Shown piece after piece: positions 1 through 8,174 of a stretch of 64,000 nucleotides of DNA (its first letter is position 1; each line of letters begins with the position of its first letter). This DNA comes from Alkalicoccobacillus gibsonii (GTDB taxonomy: Bacteria; Bacillota; Bacilli; Bacillales; Bacillaceae_D): the NCBI RefSeq assembly GCF_016798245.1, contig NZ_JAEUZA010000001.1, positions 418,221-482,220 of the forward strand, in the 5' to 3' direction. Both the position numbers and the translations under genes were made by a program. The notes under the pieces were generated by a model that was given only the letters and a program-made list of their open reading frames with translations, ran no database searches and was not told the origin of the DNA.

Positions 1-119
1 TGAGCAAGATCCTGATTTGTCACTTGAAAGACATAGGTTAACAATTCGGCAGATTGGTCCACGTGCTGAACATCTAATGATCGAATGTCCAATGAACGCT
101 TTATCTCCTGCTTTGACAT
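1..119 (-). CDS. N-terminal fragment of an unidentified protein
   Basis: Reading leftward from an ATG at 119, 39 codons stay open to the window edge and begin MSKQEIKRSLDIRSLDVQHV. An AAAGGA ribosome binding site lies about 11 bases upstream (131-136). The rest of the gene is outside the window. The opening, with alternating charged and hydrophobic residues and an ELLTYVFQVT stretch, would fit the first strand and helix of a GNAT acetyltransferase, but this is only a guess. An alternative ATG at 123 opens a different frame that looks less protein-like. Confidence 0.45.
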   Translation of the reverse strand, partial: MSKQEIKRSLDIRSLDVQHVDQSAELLTYVFQVTNQDLA

Positions 120-307
120 ACATTTCACTGTCCTTTTTTATCCGTTTCATTTAATGTAACATAAAATGTAACAAAAATCCTTTTGAATGGTTGGAAGACG
201 GGAATTACATTGTGATTAAGGTTAGCGAGATAAGAAGGAATCATAGAGATTTTGTCGAATGATTAAATTAGGAAAGATCTCTCAATAAATGAGGAGATGG
301 GACATTC

Positions 308-810
308 ATGATTCTTAGATCAATGGCAGTAGCTTTTCTCATGAATGAAAATCAAGAGGTATTGTTTCTGAATAAAAAAGATGACGCTGCCTTTTTGCCA
401 GGTTACTTAGTTCCAGTAGGTGGACATATAGAACCCGTTGAATTAAAGGAGCCGCTTATTAGTTGTTATCGTGAGATCGAAGAAGAAACAGGCTTACATA
501 AGAACCAAATAGAAAACCTCCGATTAAAATACATCATTTATCGATTAAAAGGGTTTAATGACGTAAGAGTTCAGTATGTCTTCTTTGGAGAAGTTTTGAA
601 ACATTCAGCTCTCGTAAGTAGCGATGAGGGAAAAGTGCAATGGGTGCCTCTCCCAGACCTTGATAAAAACAGGTATCTGAGACTACAAGGGAGCTGATTG
701 ATCATTACATATCATACGAGCAGTCAGAATCTATTTACGTTGGATCTATGTGTAAAGAGAATGGTCATCCTAAAATGAATTGGAGCATTTTAGAAGACTG
801 GGAACATTAA
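308..810 (+). pseudogene. NUDIX hydrolase gene with a frameshift near its 3' end
   Basis: From ATG 308 (GAGGAG site at 291-296) the frame encodes 129 residues of a MutT-type NUDIX protein and stops at 697. The NUDIX signature is present (GGHIEP...REIEEETGL, residues about 38-63) but has two extra residues between the first Glu and the RE pair, which should have seven. Directly after the stop, the -1 frame continues with a family-like C-terminus (TTRELIDHYISYEQSESIYV, then a WSILEDWEH end) to a TAA at 810. One base appears to be missing around 677-682, where CTGAGACT would read through as CTGGAGACT. Either the gene is decaying or there is a sequencing error. If intact it would hydrolyse a nucleoside diphosphate derivative. 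The substrate is unknown. Confidence 0.72.
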
Positions 811-848
811 CTCGATAAAAATAAAACGTTAAAAATAAAGGTGATCAA

Positions 849-1319
849 ATGTCAGACGTAAAGCTCTATACATTATGTATTGTTCAAAATGAAAAAAAGG
901 AAATTCTACTTATCAATCGTCCAGATAAGCTGGGCTTTCCAGGCTACATCGGGCCAGGTGGAAAAGTGGATTTTCCAGAAAGTTTAACCGAGGGAGCGAT
1001 TCGAGAGGTATGGGAGGAAACAGGTCTACGTGTTCAGGATTTAGAATACAAAGGTCTTGAAGAGCACTCAGATCCAGATGAAGGCACACGGTACATGGTC
1101 TTTAATTATCTCGCAACGTCCTTTGAAGGTGAGTTGTTAGAGGATCCACCTGAAGGAGATTTGCACTGGGTTTCAATAGAAGAAGCCTTTAAGTTGCCTA
1201 TGCAATGGTGGTTTAAAAGAAGGCTGGAATTGTTCTTTAAGCCCGGAACATTTGAAATTCATTCACTGTACAATGAAAAAGCGGATGAAGTGATGAAAGA
1301 AACGATTAAAGCTTTGTAA
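849..1319 (+). CDS. NUDIX hydrolase, MutT/MutX-like (8-oxo-dGTP diphosphatase family)
   Basis: A 156-residue protein with a canonical NUDIX box, GGKVDFPES followed by REVWEETGL (residues about 37-61). The glutamates of the REUXEEXGU core that bind Mg2+ are all present. Overall size and a C-terminal WWFKRRLELFF segment recall the MutX/8-oxo-dGTP diphosphatase branch, which cleaves oxidised dGTP to the monophosphate, but substrate cannot be read from sequence. The start at 849 is supported by AAAGGTGAT a few bases upstream. It follows the frameshifted NUDIX gene after 38 bases, so the pair may once have formed an operon. Downstream lies a palindromic repeat and then a convergent gene. Confidence 0.8.
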   Translation: MSDVKLYTLCIVQNEKKEILLINRPDKLGFPGYIGPGGKVDFPESLTEGAIREVWEETGLRVQDLEYKGLEEHSDPDEGTRYMVFNYLATSFEGELLEDPPEGDLHWVSIEEAFKLPMQWWFKRRLELFFKPGTFEIHSLYNEKADEVMKETIKAL

Positions 1320-1347
1320 ATGATGGAGGGACATAACATAAATGTTG

Positions 1348-1453
1348 CGATAATCCGCTACAGGAGAATCCCTCGCACCCACAAGAACGGCCTCAGCCCC
1401 TTTCGCGATAACACGAAAGGCGAATGATTCCGCAATCGAATCGTTCGCCTTTT
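1348..1453. repeat. Palindromic intergenic repeat, copy 1 of 3
   Basis: The core is a stem-loop with 15-base arms (1416-1430 and 1438-1452, AAAGGCGAATGATTC) and a 7-base loop. Next to it is a block containing GGAGAATCCCTCG and CGGCCTCAGCCCC. The same two modules occur at 12858-13067 and 57735-57876. One arm mismatch is a T/C that still allows a G-U pair. The element fills the gap between two convergent genes. It resembles widespread Bacillus intergenic elements of the CTGCGG...GAGGCTGAGGC type that I recall from other genomes. A role as bidirectional terminator or non-autonomous mobile element is inference. Confidence 0.8.
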
Positions 1454-1488
1454 CAAATTGATTTATAGTTATGTTACAGCCTCAAAGC

Positions 1489-2481
1489 CTATGAATGAGT
1501 CGATTCACCAGCATCCACATGAAGTACTTGAGCCGTAACAAGTCTTGAATCATCCGAGGCTAAGTATACATATGTTGGTGCAAGCTCAAACGGCTGACCG
1601 ACTCGATCAAACAGGTTTCCACCATGTAGCGCGTTTTGATCAGCTGAAAAACTAGCCGGAATAAGAGGGGTCCATATTCTTCCTGGGGCTACGGCATTCA
1701 CTCGAATTCGTTTATCGGCAAGATTCTTTGCGAGTGAACGAGTCCAGCCGACAATGGCTCCTTTTGTTGCGGTATAATCAATTAATTGTGGTTGTCCTGC
1801 GTACGTTACAACGGAGGCGGTCCCAATAATAGAACTACCTGCTTTTAGATGGGGGAGTGCTGCTCGTGTTGTATAAAAGTGAGAGTAAATATTTACTTTA
1901 AACGTGTCATCAAACTGCTCATCTGTTATATCCATCAAATCAAGCTGCTGAAATTGAATCCCTACATTATTCACCAATATGTCTAACTGGCCAAACTGCG
2001 CAACGGTGTCTTCAACCATTTTGGCGCAGTGCTCCTTGTCACGAACATCTCCGGGTAACAATAGACATTCCTGATTGAAGTACTCTATACGTTTCTTGGT
2101 CCGTTTGGCATCTTCTTCCTCATCTAAGTATGAAATGGCCACATTTGCTCCTTCTTTTGCAAAGGCAATCGCCGCTGCAGCACCAATTCCACTGTCCCCA
2201 CCAGTGATAAGAGCAACCTTGCCTTTTAACTTACCACTTCCTACATAATTCGGATTTTCGATAATTGGTCTTGGAACCATCAACCCTTCAAGTCCTGGCT
2301 GCCGAAGTTGACGCTGCTCCGGGTTACTTAATGGCACATCTTCATAGCGAGTGATGGTTCCATACTGAGGGTAGATGGGATAAGGATCTGTTTGTTTATG
2401 TTCTTCAAACCATGCTTGCATCTTTTTAATATAATCGAGTTCTTCTGGTGTTGGTTGTTCAGGTGTATCTCTTTTGTCCAT
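1489..2481 (-). CDS. SDR family oxidoreductase (general stress protein 39-like)
   Basis: A 330-residue short-chain dehydrogenase with a roughly 80-residue N-terminal extension rich in Pro, Glu and Tyr, as in the YhxC/YdaD (GSP39) group. The NAD(P)-binding motif [12 protein letters not shown] lies near residue 93, followed by NNVG and the catalytic YTATK (Tyr-x3-Lys). The C-terminal half carries the family segment near [17 protein letters not shown]. Start at 2481 is chosen because GGAGGAGG lies 8-10 bases upstream. The longer frame to 2511 lacks a site of its own. The physiological substrate is unknown. In B. subtilis relatives are induced by general stress. It converges with the NUDIX gene across the repeat. 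Confidence 0.85.
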   Translation of the reverse strand: MDKRDTPEQPTPEELDYIKKMQAWFEEHKQTDPYPIYPQYGTITRYEDVPLSNPEQRQLRQPGLEGLMVPRPIIENPNYVGSGKLKGKVALITGGDSGIGAAAAIAFAKEGANVAISYLDEEEDAKRTKKRIEYFNQECLLLPGDVRDKEHCAKMVEDTVAQFGQLDILVNNVGIQFQQLDLMDITDEQFDDTFKVNIYSHFYTTRAALPHLKAGSSIIGTASVVTYAGQPQLIDYTATKGAIVGWTRSLAKNLADKRIRVNAVAPGRIWTPLIPASFSADQNALHGGNLFDRVGQPFELAPTYVYLASDDSRLVTAQVLHVDAGESTHS

Positions 2482-2618
2482 AGATAAGCCTCCTCCGCTT
2501 TTGCACTGCAATCAGCCTATGTAAGGGCGAATGTACCTGTGCATGATTTGATATGAGAAAGTGGACAGTCTCTTTTCTAGCTACAATCGAATAGGGTAAG
2601 AGAAAAGGGGGAGATTTA

Positions 2619-2786
2619 TTGAATCCAGTTGTCATCTATCCAGAAATAACACTTCTAACGAGTGATCAATCAGATAAGAGCGTACGTATTCAATTTGCAG
2701 AGACGTCATTTATGTTACCGGAGATTGGACCAAGACCACCTTACTATACGAATCCTAAAATTGAGCCTGTGTATCCTGTGGTATAA
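2619..2786 (+). CDS. 55-residue hypothetical protein upstream of Mn-catalase
   Basis: A TTG-started frame with a strong AAAAGGGGGAG site at 2603-2613 encodes 55 residues beginning MNPVVIYPEITLLTSDQ and ending GPRPPYYTNPKIEPVYPVV. The C-terminus is rich in Pro and Tyr. I do not recognise a family. It reads in the same direction as the catalase gene 120 bases further on, with a possible hairpin between them. Proline/tyrosine-rich small proteins beside Mn-catalase genes occur in the spore-coat cotJ operon, but this sequence is not obviously CotJA or CotJB. The strong ribosome site and in-frame stop make it likely to be real. Confidence 0.55.
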   Translation: MNPVVIYPEITLLTSDQSDKSVRIQFAETSFMLPEIGPRPPYYTNPKIEPVYPVV

Positions 2787-2791
2787 GAGTG

Positions 2792-2828
2792 AAAGGAGGA
2801 TGTCTGAATAAGATATTCTCCTTTTTTT
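2792..2828 (+). terminator. Possible hairpin between the small ORF and the catalase gene
   Basis: A 7-bp stem (AAAGGAG 2792-2798 with CTCCTTT 2818-2824) is followed by a T-run. It could end transcripts of the 55-residue gene or partly attenuate transcription into the catalase gene. The stem is short and the loop long, so this is a weak call. Confidence 0.4.
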
Positions 2829-2909
2829 GTGAATTCACTGAACATTCATGTTTTAAGAGGGAGAGAACGGGAAGAGGAGGAGAGATTCTATTTTATAGGA
2901 GGGTTTTAT

Positions 2910-3818
2910 TTGTTCAAACGAATAGACAAGCTTCAGATTGATTTACCGAAACTGGATCAGCCGGACCCGGAATCAGCAGGGGTCGTACAAGAACTGTTAG
3001 GTGGAAGATTTGGTGAGATGTCGACGCTGAACAATTACATGTTTCAATCGTTTAACTTCAGAAGTAAGAAGAAACTAAGACCTTTCTATGAATTAATTGC
3101 AAGTATTACGGCAGAAGAGTTCGGCCATGTAGAGCTTGTATCTAATACGATCAATCTATGTCTAGATGGTTCTGTTGGTAATGGAAGTACAAATCCTGAT
3201 GATACTCCACTTGGAGCAGCTCTTGGACTTGGAAATAAGTTTAACTTTGTACTAGGTGGCCAGAATGCAATTCCAGCGGATTCTACTGGAAAGCCGTGGA
3301 CGGGCGATAATGTATTCTCAAGTGGAAACCTTGTGAACGATTTGCTACACAATTTTTATTTAGAATGTGGTGCAAGAACACATAAGATGCGTGTTTATCA
3401 AATGACGGAGAATGAGACTGCGAGAGAACTCGTTGGGTACTTACTTGTTAGAGGAAGCGTACATGCTGTTGCCTATGCAAGGGCACTTGAGGAAGTAACA
3501 GGGGTCAACATGATGAAGATGCTTCCTGTTCCCAATCTTGATAACAGTAAGTTTGACCATGCTAGAAAATATGAGGCACTGGGCGAGCATCGTAAGCTGT
3601 ACCGCTTTAGTGACGATGATTATAAATTATTAGACCGAATTTGGACAGGTCCTACACCGATTGGTCCTGAGGGACAATTGGAAGTTGTAGATGGAACGCC
3701 AGAAGGTGCGGAAATTCCAGATTTGGATCAAGTACCGGAAGAATTTGCACCTGGATTTGATGCAGAGCAGTTTAGAGAATTATCAAAACGATTGCAGTAT
3801 GAAGCTGGAATCAGGTAA
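2910..3818 (+). CDS. Manganese catalase
   Basis: A 302-residue non-haem catalase that converts hydrogen peroxide to water and oxygen at a di-manganese centre in a four-helix bundle. The expected metal ligands are visible: Glu36 (GRFGEMS), Glu70 and His73 (AEEFGHVE), Glu152 (YLECGA) and His185 (GSVHAVAYA). Start is TTG 2910 with AGGAGG at 2897-2902. The longer frame from 2829 adds 27 residues that do not fit the family. Relatives include B. subtilis YdbD and the spore-coat protein CotJC, so either a cytosolic stress role or a spore-associated role is possible. A strong terminator follows. Confidence 0.9.
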   Translation: MFKRIDKLQIDLPKLDQPDPESAGVVQELLGGRFGEMSTLNNYMFQSFNFRSKKKLRPFYELIASITAEEFGHVELVSNTINLCLDGSVGNGSTNPDDTPLGAALGLGNKFNFVLGGQNAIPADSTGKPWTGDNVFSSGNLVNDLLHNFYLECGARTHKMRVYQMTENETARELVGYLLVRGSVHAVAYARALEEVTGVNMMKMLPVPNLDNSKFDHARKYEALGEHRKLYRFSDDDYKLLDRIWTGPTPIGPEGQLEVVDGTPEGAEIPDLDQVPEEFAPGFDAEQFRELSKRLQYEAGIR

Positions 3819-3861
3819 GGGCTTACATTGTTTTTGTTAAAAAATAAAATCAAAAAGATTA

Positions 3862-3914
3862 AAAACACGAAACCCGGATGATTCTTAGACAAGGACATCC
3901 GGGTTTCGTGTTTT
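3862..3914 (+). terminator. Rho-independent terminator after the Mn-catalase gene
   Basis: A perfect stem of about 19 bp (AAAACACGAAACCCGGATG with its complement) around a 15-base loop ends in TTTT. The rest of the gap up to 4143 is AT-rich. I see no gene or clear regulatory site in it. Confidence 0.85.
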
Positions 3915-4143
3915 CTCTAATCAATAAAGATGAACAAATATTGATGTTAAAGAGTTTAACTGAAATTTACCATCAATTAGACTTTTTAAATGTTCGTGTT
4001 TAATAAGATCATAATTAGTTGTATAAAATCATTAGCTTGTTGGAAACTTTTTAAATGTAGCAATTAGTCTGAATTTCTTTTATACTGATTGGCGGACAAA
4101 CTTACGAAGATTGTCGAATAGCATAAGATTAGGAGTTTTTTTG

Positions 4144-5481
4144 GTGTCTAATAAAGTTCCATTTTCATTTACAATCGTCATTGGGTTAATGTTATTTGCA
4201 TTATTTTTCGGTGCAGGAAATTTGATCTTTCCAGCCATGCTTGGTCAATCAGCTGGTGAGTCTTTATGGGCGGCCAATGCAGGCTTTTTAGTAACAGGTG
4301 TAGGGTTACCACTATTGGGTGTTTTAGCGTTTGGCTTTTCCGGTAAGGAAGATCTTCAGGCTCTAGCCAGTCGAATTCATCCAACATTTGCGTTAGTCTT
4401 TACCACCATTCTTTACTTATCAATAGGACCGTTTTTTGCAATACCGAGAACTGGTGGTGTTTCATTTGAGGTTGGTGTCAAACCTTATTTGCCTGAGAGT
4501 ATGGCAAGTGTAGGCTTAATCATTTTCACCCTTTTATTCTTTGCTTTAACATGTTTGATTTCTCTGAATCCAGAAAAAATTATTGATATAGTTGGAAAAA
4601 TATTGACCCCAATTAAATTGCTTTTTATTGGGATCTTAGTTATTGTTGCAATCGTGAATCCACTTGGTAGCTTTCAAGCACCAGTAGGACCATATATCAC
4701 GCAGCCATTTTTTAAAGGTTTCCAAGAAGGATATTTGACGATGGACACATTAGCTTCATTTGTGTTCGGAATTATGATTATTCAAGCAATCAAACAAAAA
4801 GGGGCAAGCACTAAGAAACAGATGATGGCTGTCTGTTTAAAAGCGGCAGGAATTGCTGCAGTCATCTTAATCGTACTTTATACTTCGTTTTCGTTTCTTG
4901 GCGCTTCAAGCGTAGAGAAAATTGGATATGCAGATAATGGAGGTACGGTTTTAGCGCAAGTCTCAGCGATTTATTTTGGTGAATATGGAGCAATCTTACT
5001 TGGATTGATGATTACTGTTGCTTGTTTAACAACAAGTGTTGGACTGATCACGTCATGCTCGACTTATTTTCATAAGCTATTCCCTTCTATTTCATATAAG
5101 AAATTTGCCGTAATCTTATCGGCTTTTAGTATGGTTGTAGCAAATGTGGGACTTACACAATTAATTGCTATTTCAGTTCCGGTGATGACTGTGATTTATC
5201 CGGTTGCTATTGTACTGATCTTTTTAACCTTCCTACATCCTTTATTTAAAGGAAGTCGATTGGTGTATCAAGGAACCATTTTATTCACATTAATTGTGAG
5301 CATATTTGACGGTTTAGAGCAGGCAGGATTATCTATCTCATTCGTCCACCGATTTTTTGAGAGCTTCCTTCCATTCTACAGTTTAGGCTTAGGGTGGATA
5401 TTACCTGCTATCGTCGGTGGCCTTGTTGGCTATATAGTTAGCTTAATTGCAGGTGGACAAAAACAACTAGCTGAAAATTAA
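4144..5481 (+). CDS. brnQ: Branched-chain amino acid:cation symporter, BrnQ/LIVCS family
   Basis: A 445-residue polytopic membrane protein with about 12 hydrophobic segments. The N-terminus carries the family hallmark FALFFGAGNLIFPAMLG, and the AIPRTGGVSFEVG segment lies near residue 105. Members import leucine, isoleucine and valine with Na+ or H+. The start is GTG 4144, 8 bases after AGGAG (4131-4135). TTG 4141 is a less well-spaced alternative. It stands alone with its own terminator. An AzlCD-type branched-chain amino acid exporter lies 1 kb downstream on the opposite strand, so uptake and efflux systems for the same substrates are neighbours. Confidence 0.9.
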   Translation: MSNKVPFSFTIVIGLMLFALFFGAGNLIFPAMLGQSAGESLWAANAGFLVTGVGLPLLGVLAFGFSGKEDLQALASRIHPTFALVFTTILYLSIGPFFAIPRTGGVSFEVGVKPYLPESMASVGLIIFTLLFFALTCLISLNPEKIIDIVGKILTPIKLLFIGILVIVAIVNPLGSFQAPVGPYITQPFFKGFQEGYLTMDTLASFVFGIMIIQAIKQKGASTKKQMMAVCLKAAGIAAVILIVLYTSFSFLGASSVEKIGYADNGGTVLAQVSAIYFGEYGAILLGLMITVACLTTSVGLITSCSTYFHKLFPSISYKKFAVILSAFSMVVANVGLTQLIAISVPVMTVIYPVAIVLIFLTFLHPLFKGSRLVYQGTILFTLIVSIFDGLEQAGLSISFVHRFFESFLPFYSLGLGWILPAIVGGLVGYIVSLIAGGQKQLAEN

Positions 5482-5493
5482 ATTAGTCAATTG

Positions 5494-5530
5494 AAGAATC
5501 ATTCTCAGTGTGGGATGATTCTTTTTTTTT
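5494..5530 (+). terminator. Rho-independent terminator after brnQ
   Basis: AAGAATCAT (5494-5502) pairs with ATGATTCTT (5515-5523) and is followed by a run of T. Confidence 0.8.
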
Positions 5531-5587
5531 ATGCAGGAAATAGGTGATATTTACAGAATTCCAAAGAAGAGGGGAAGTGGAGTTAAC

Positions 5588-6382
5588 ATGCTGAGGCAAC
5601 TTTATATAGAGGATGATGATCACGTTTTAACATTGTTTCATGGGAAGGAACTTGATTTTGGATTTTTATTAAATGAACTTTTAGCCAACAGGTATGGTGG
5701 TGAGAAGTTAAAGGTATATGGAGAGTTTGAGAAAGGCAATTTAGTTTCCATTCTAATCAATAATGGACTTAATGTCAGTTATTTCTCAAATGAAAATAGA
5801 GATGTGGATATTTACAATAAAATATTATCTGCAGCATCTTATACAAAAATATCCGGAGTACACGATATGATTGAACCATTTAAAAGCTCGCTCAAGATTA
5901 AAGAAGATGTGAGCAGTTATCTAGGTTTTATTCAGCATGTATTGGTTGATCCAAACTCCACAAATACACAAATACATACGCTTCAATCAGCAGAGGAGTG
6001 GAGTCAATTATATGATTTGTTAGCATCTACAACTGAGTTTTCTTCAGTTCTCCCAGCTAGTAAATCAACCTATATTTCACAGCAACTTCTTTTAATAAAT
6101 GACACCACAACCAGAACATGTTCCCTGACACTTAATGGAGACATGGTTGCTACAGCATCAACGATCTCCGAATACAAAAAAAGTGCGATTATAACTGGGG
6201 TGTATACGAATCCTCTACATCGTGGGAGAGGATTCGCAAGGGAAGTATTGATTCAGCTCTGCTTAAGGCTGTTAAAAGAGGGAAAAGTTCCATATTTTTT
6301 TTACAACAACCCTAAAGCGCGATCCCTTTATAAAACGATAGGGATGGTTGAAGTATGTAAATGGAGAGTACTATATAAATAA
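5588..6382 (+). CDS. GNAT family N-acetyltransferase
   Basis: A 264-residue protein whose C-terminal third is a GNAT (FR47-like) acetyl-CoA-binding domain. It contains the strand GVYTNPLHRGRGFAREVL with the R-G-x-G-x-A pyrophosphate loop, and ends PKARSLYKTIGMVEVCKW. The N-terminal half has no recognisable motif and may be a degenerate second GNAT fold. Start at 5588 follows AAGTGGAG by 5 bases. The longer frame to 5531 runs back into the brnQ terminator. The acceptor substrate is unknown. The last 12 bases overlap the end of the convergent azlD gene, leaving no room for a separate terminator. Confidence 0.75.
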   Translation: MLRQLYIEDDDHVLTLFHGKELDFGFLLNELLANRYGGEKLKVYGEFEKGNLVSILINNGLNVSYFSNENRDVDIYNKILSAASYTKISGVHDMIEPFKSSLKIKEDVSSYLGFIQHVLVDPNSTNTQIHTLQSAEEWSQLYDLLASTTEFSSVLPASKSTYISQQLLLINDTTTRTCSLTLNGDMVATASTISEYKKSAIITGVYTNPLHRGRGFAREVLIQLCLRLLKEGKVPYFFYNNPKARSLYKTIGMVEVCKWRVLYK

Positions 6383-6691
6383 CCGAATAACAGCCATAGC
6401 GACTACACCTGTGAGCACAGTTAGAGATAAACTTTTTGTAGTGAGAGCAACAATAAGCGTAGGAATGATCGCCATTATTGCTGATGCATTGATATGAATA
6501 GCGCCAAATTCACTGTCTAGGAGTAGTTCATCCATTACCAATGCAGTTAATATACACACAGGAATGTAGGTAAGCCATCTTAAAAAAGGGTCTGGCAGTT
6601 GAAATTGTCGTACGAATACAAACGGAAGAACTCTAGGTAACAGTGTGAATATTGCACTTCCAATAAGAATCCAAAAAAAGTAAGCGCTCAT
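6371..6691 (-). CDS. azlD: AzlD-type branched-chain amino acid exporter, small subunit
   Basis: A 106-residue protein with four hydrophobic segments, including the family-like TLLPRVLPFVFVRQFQLP region near residues 17-34. AzlD pairs with AzlC to export branched-chain amino acids, or toxic analogues such as azaleucine, across the cytoplasmic membrane. The start overlaps the azlC stop by 4 bases, indicating translational coupling. Confidence 0.85.
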   Translation of the reverse strand: MSAYFFWILIGSAIFTLLPRVLPFVFVRQFQLPDPFLRWLTYIPVCILTALVMDELLLDSEFGAIHINASAIMAIIPTLIVALTTKSLSLTVLTGVVAMAVIRLFI

Positions 6692-7413
6692 GATGGTTCA
6701 GTCACCACCCCTATTGTAGCTGCAATGACAGTTGCTAAAAGAACGGCAATGTGAGAAGGAATCAACAAACTGAGTCCAATCATCAAAATGACTACACATA
6801 GAATAATCTTTACATAATGTCTGAACTTTGATTGTGTTACTGTGTTTAATTGAAGGATAAGAAGAGCTACAAACATGGCAGCTAGCGAAAAATCTAATCC
6901 GAGAGCTTCGGGGTTTGTAATCCACTGGCCGAACTTCGCTCCAATGATCGTCACTACTATCCAGCACAAATAGGCTGTAATATTTAATCCATTCATCCAC
7001 TTATCTTGCAAAGAGTGCTCCTTGGCAGCTTTTGTTGATGCAACGCCAAACGTTTCATCAGTGATCAATGCACCAATCCCGATATTCTTTAATAATGAGT
7101 GTTTCCTGAAATGAGGGGCAAGTGTTAAACACAGAAGCAGATGCCTTAAATTAACAATAAAGGTTGTAAGGATAATAGCTGAAATCGGAGCTTGTGCAAC
7201 AATAAGCGCACAGATGATAAATTGTGCAGCTCCTGCATAAACAAAAATAGACAAAAGGGCAAGTTGCCAAACACTTAAGCCTGAAGCCGTACCCACAATT
7301 CCAAATGCCAACCCGACACTCATGTAACCAAATAATGTAGGGACACAGTCTTTTACACCTTGAATATAAGAATTAGTCTCTACAGAATACATAGATGCTT
7401 TTTCGATAGCCAT
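6688..7413 (-). CDS. azlC: AzlC-type branched-chain amino acid exporter, large subunit
   Basis: A 241-residue membrane protein. The N-terminus (VPTLFGYMSVGLAFGIVG) and the NLRHLLLCLTLAPHF and ITDETFGV motifs are typical of AzlC. Start 7413 has an AAAGGA site 7 bases upstream. It is the first gene of a two-gene operon with azlD and is transcribed divergently from an XRE-cupin regulator 136 bases away. In B. subtilis azlCD is controlled by the Lrp-like AzlB. Here the likely local regulator is of a different family. Confidence 0.88.
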   Translation of the reverse strand: MAIEKASMYSVETNSYIQGVKDCVPTLFGYMSVGLAFGIVGTASGLSVWQLALLSIFVYAGAAQFIICALIVAQAPISAIILTTFIVNLRHLLLCLTLAPHFRKHSLLKNIGIGALITDETFGVASTKAAKEHSLQDKWMNGLNITAYLCWIVVTIIGAKFGQWITNPEALGLDFSLAAMFVALLILQLNTVTQSKFRHYVKIILCVVILMIGLSLLIPSHIAVLLATVIAATIGVVTEPS

Positions 7414-7455
7414 ATGAACGTCCTTTCTAACAAAAATTCGTGTGAAGCTGAATGT

Positions 7456-7531
7456 CGTATAGTATAATGATCATAAAGGTTGAGATAACGACCGTTCTAT
7501 ATATCATACACAATGAACGTTATATTGTATA
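7456..7531. promoter_or_regulatory. Divergent azlC / XRE-cupin control region with related repeats
   Basis: Three related boxes lie between the two genes: CGTATAGTATA (7456-7466), CCGTTCTATATAT (7492-7504) and CGTTATATTGTATA (7518-7531). A candidate sigma-A promoter for the regulator is TTGAGA (7480-7485), 16 bp, TATCAT (7502-7507). A TATACT -10 for azlC lies on the other strand. The boxes straddle these elements, as expected for operators of the adjacent XRE protein. Assignment is inference. Confidence 0.45.
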
Positions 7532-7548
7532 GATTGAAAGGAGAAAAA

Positions 7549-8106
7549 ATGGAGGAAATCCAATTCATTCTTGCTAGAAACTTAAAGACCATTAGAGAGA
7601 AAGAAAAACTTAGTCTAGAAAAGCTTTCGCAATTAAGTGGAGTAAGTAAAACGATGATTGGTCAAATTGAACGTGGAGATTCAAGTCCAACCATTACAAC
7701 CATCTGGAAAATTGCGAATGGACTCAAGGTATCCTTTTCTTCGTTAATTGATAACCCTCAGCCTGAAAGCAAAGTTATCCTTCGAGAGGACGTAAGAGTT
7801 GCAACGGAGGATGAAGGGAGATATCGTGTATTTCCGATTTTTCCTTTTCACGAGGAGAAGAGGTTTGAAGTATATCGACTTGAGATTGATGAAGGTGGGA
7901 AAAACGAATCAGTCGCTCACAAGGATGGGACCGAGGAATACATCACCGTTTATGAAGGCGAAACGACCATCACTGTAAATGAGAAAACCTATGTTTTACG
8001 GACAGGAGATTCGATTCGATTTAGGGCAGACCGACCTCATGCATATATAAATACGGGTGATGGAATGGCTAAGTTGAGTATGACGCTTTATTATACAAGT
8101 ACTTAA
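7549..8106 (+). CDS. XRE family regulator with C-terminal cupin domain
   Basis: A 185-residue protein. Residues about 7-62 form an HTH_3 domain (LARNLKTIREKEKLSLEKLS then SGVSKTMIGQIERG). Residues about 105-180 form a small cupin barrel (AHKDGTEEYITVYEGE and GDSIRFRADRPHAY). This architecture is common for one-component regulators that sense small molecules in the cupin. Start 7549 follows AAAGGAG by 5 bases. Its divergent position suggests it controls azlCD, perhaps in response to an amino acid. A terminator follows. Confidence 0.85.
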   Translation: MEEIQFILARNLKTIREKEKLSLEKLSQLSGVSKTMIGQIERGDSSPTITTIWKIANGLKVSFSSLIDNPQPESKVILREDVRVATEDEGRYRVFPIFPFHEEKRFEVYRLEIDEGGKNESVAHKDGTEEYITVYEGETTITVNEKTYVLRTGDSIRFRADRPHAYINTGDGMAKLSMTLYYTST

Positions 8107-8110
8107 TAAG

Positions 8111-8142
8111 AAAAACTCTGCTAACGAGATGGCAGAGTTTTT
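8111..8142 (+). terminator. Rho-independent terminator after the XRE-cupin gene
   Basis: AAAAACTCTGC (8111-8121) pairs perfectly with GCAGAGTTTTT (8132-8142). Confidence 0.85.
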
Positions 8143-8174
8143 CTCACTTTAATCAAAAATAAATGAAATAACAC

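Noticed and set aside
3915-4143. Possible T-box or amino-acid riboswitch leader before brnQ
   Set aside because: The AT-rich gap shows no T-box-like sequence, no antiterminator/terminator pair and no other conserved leader.
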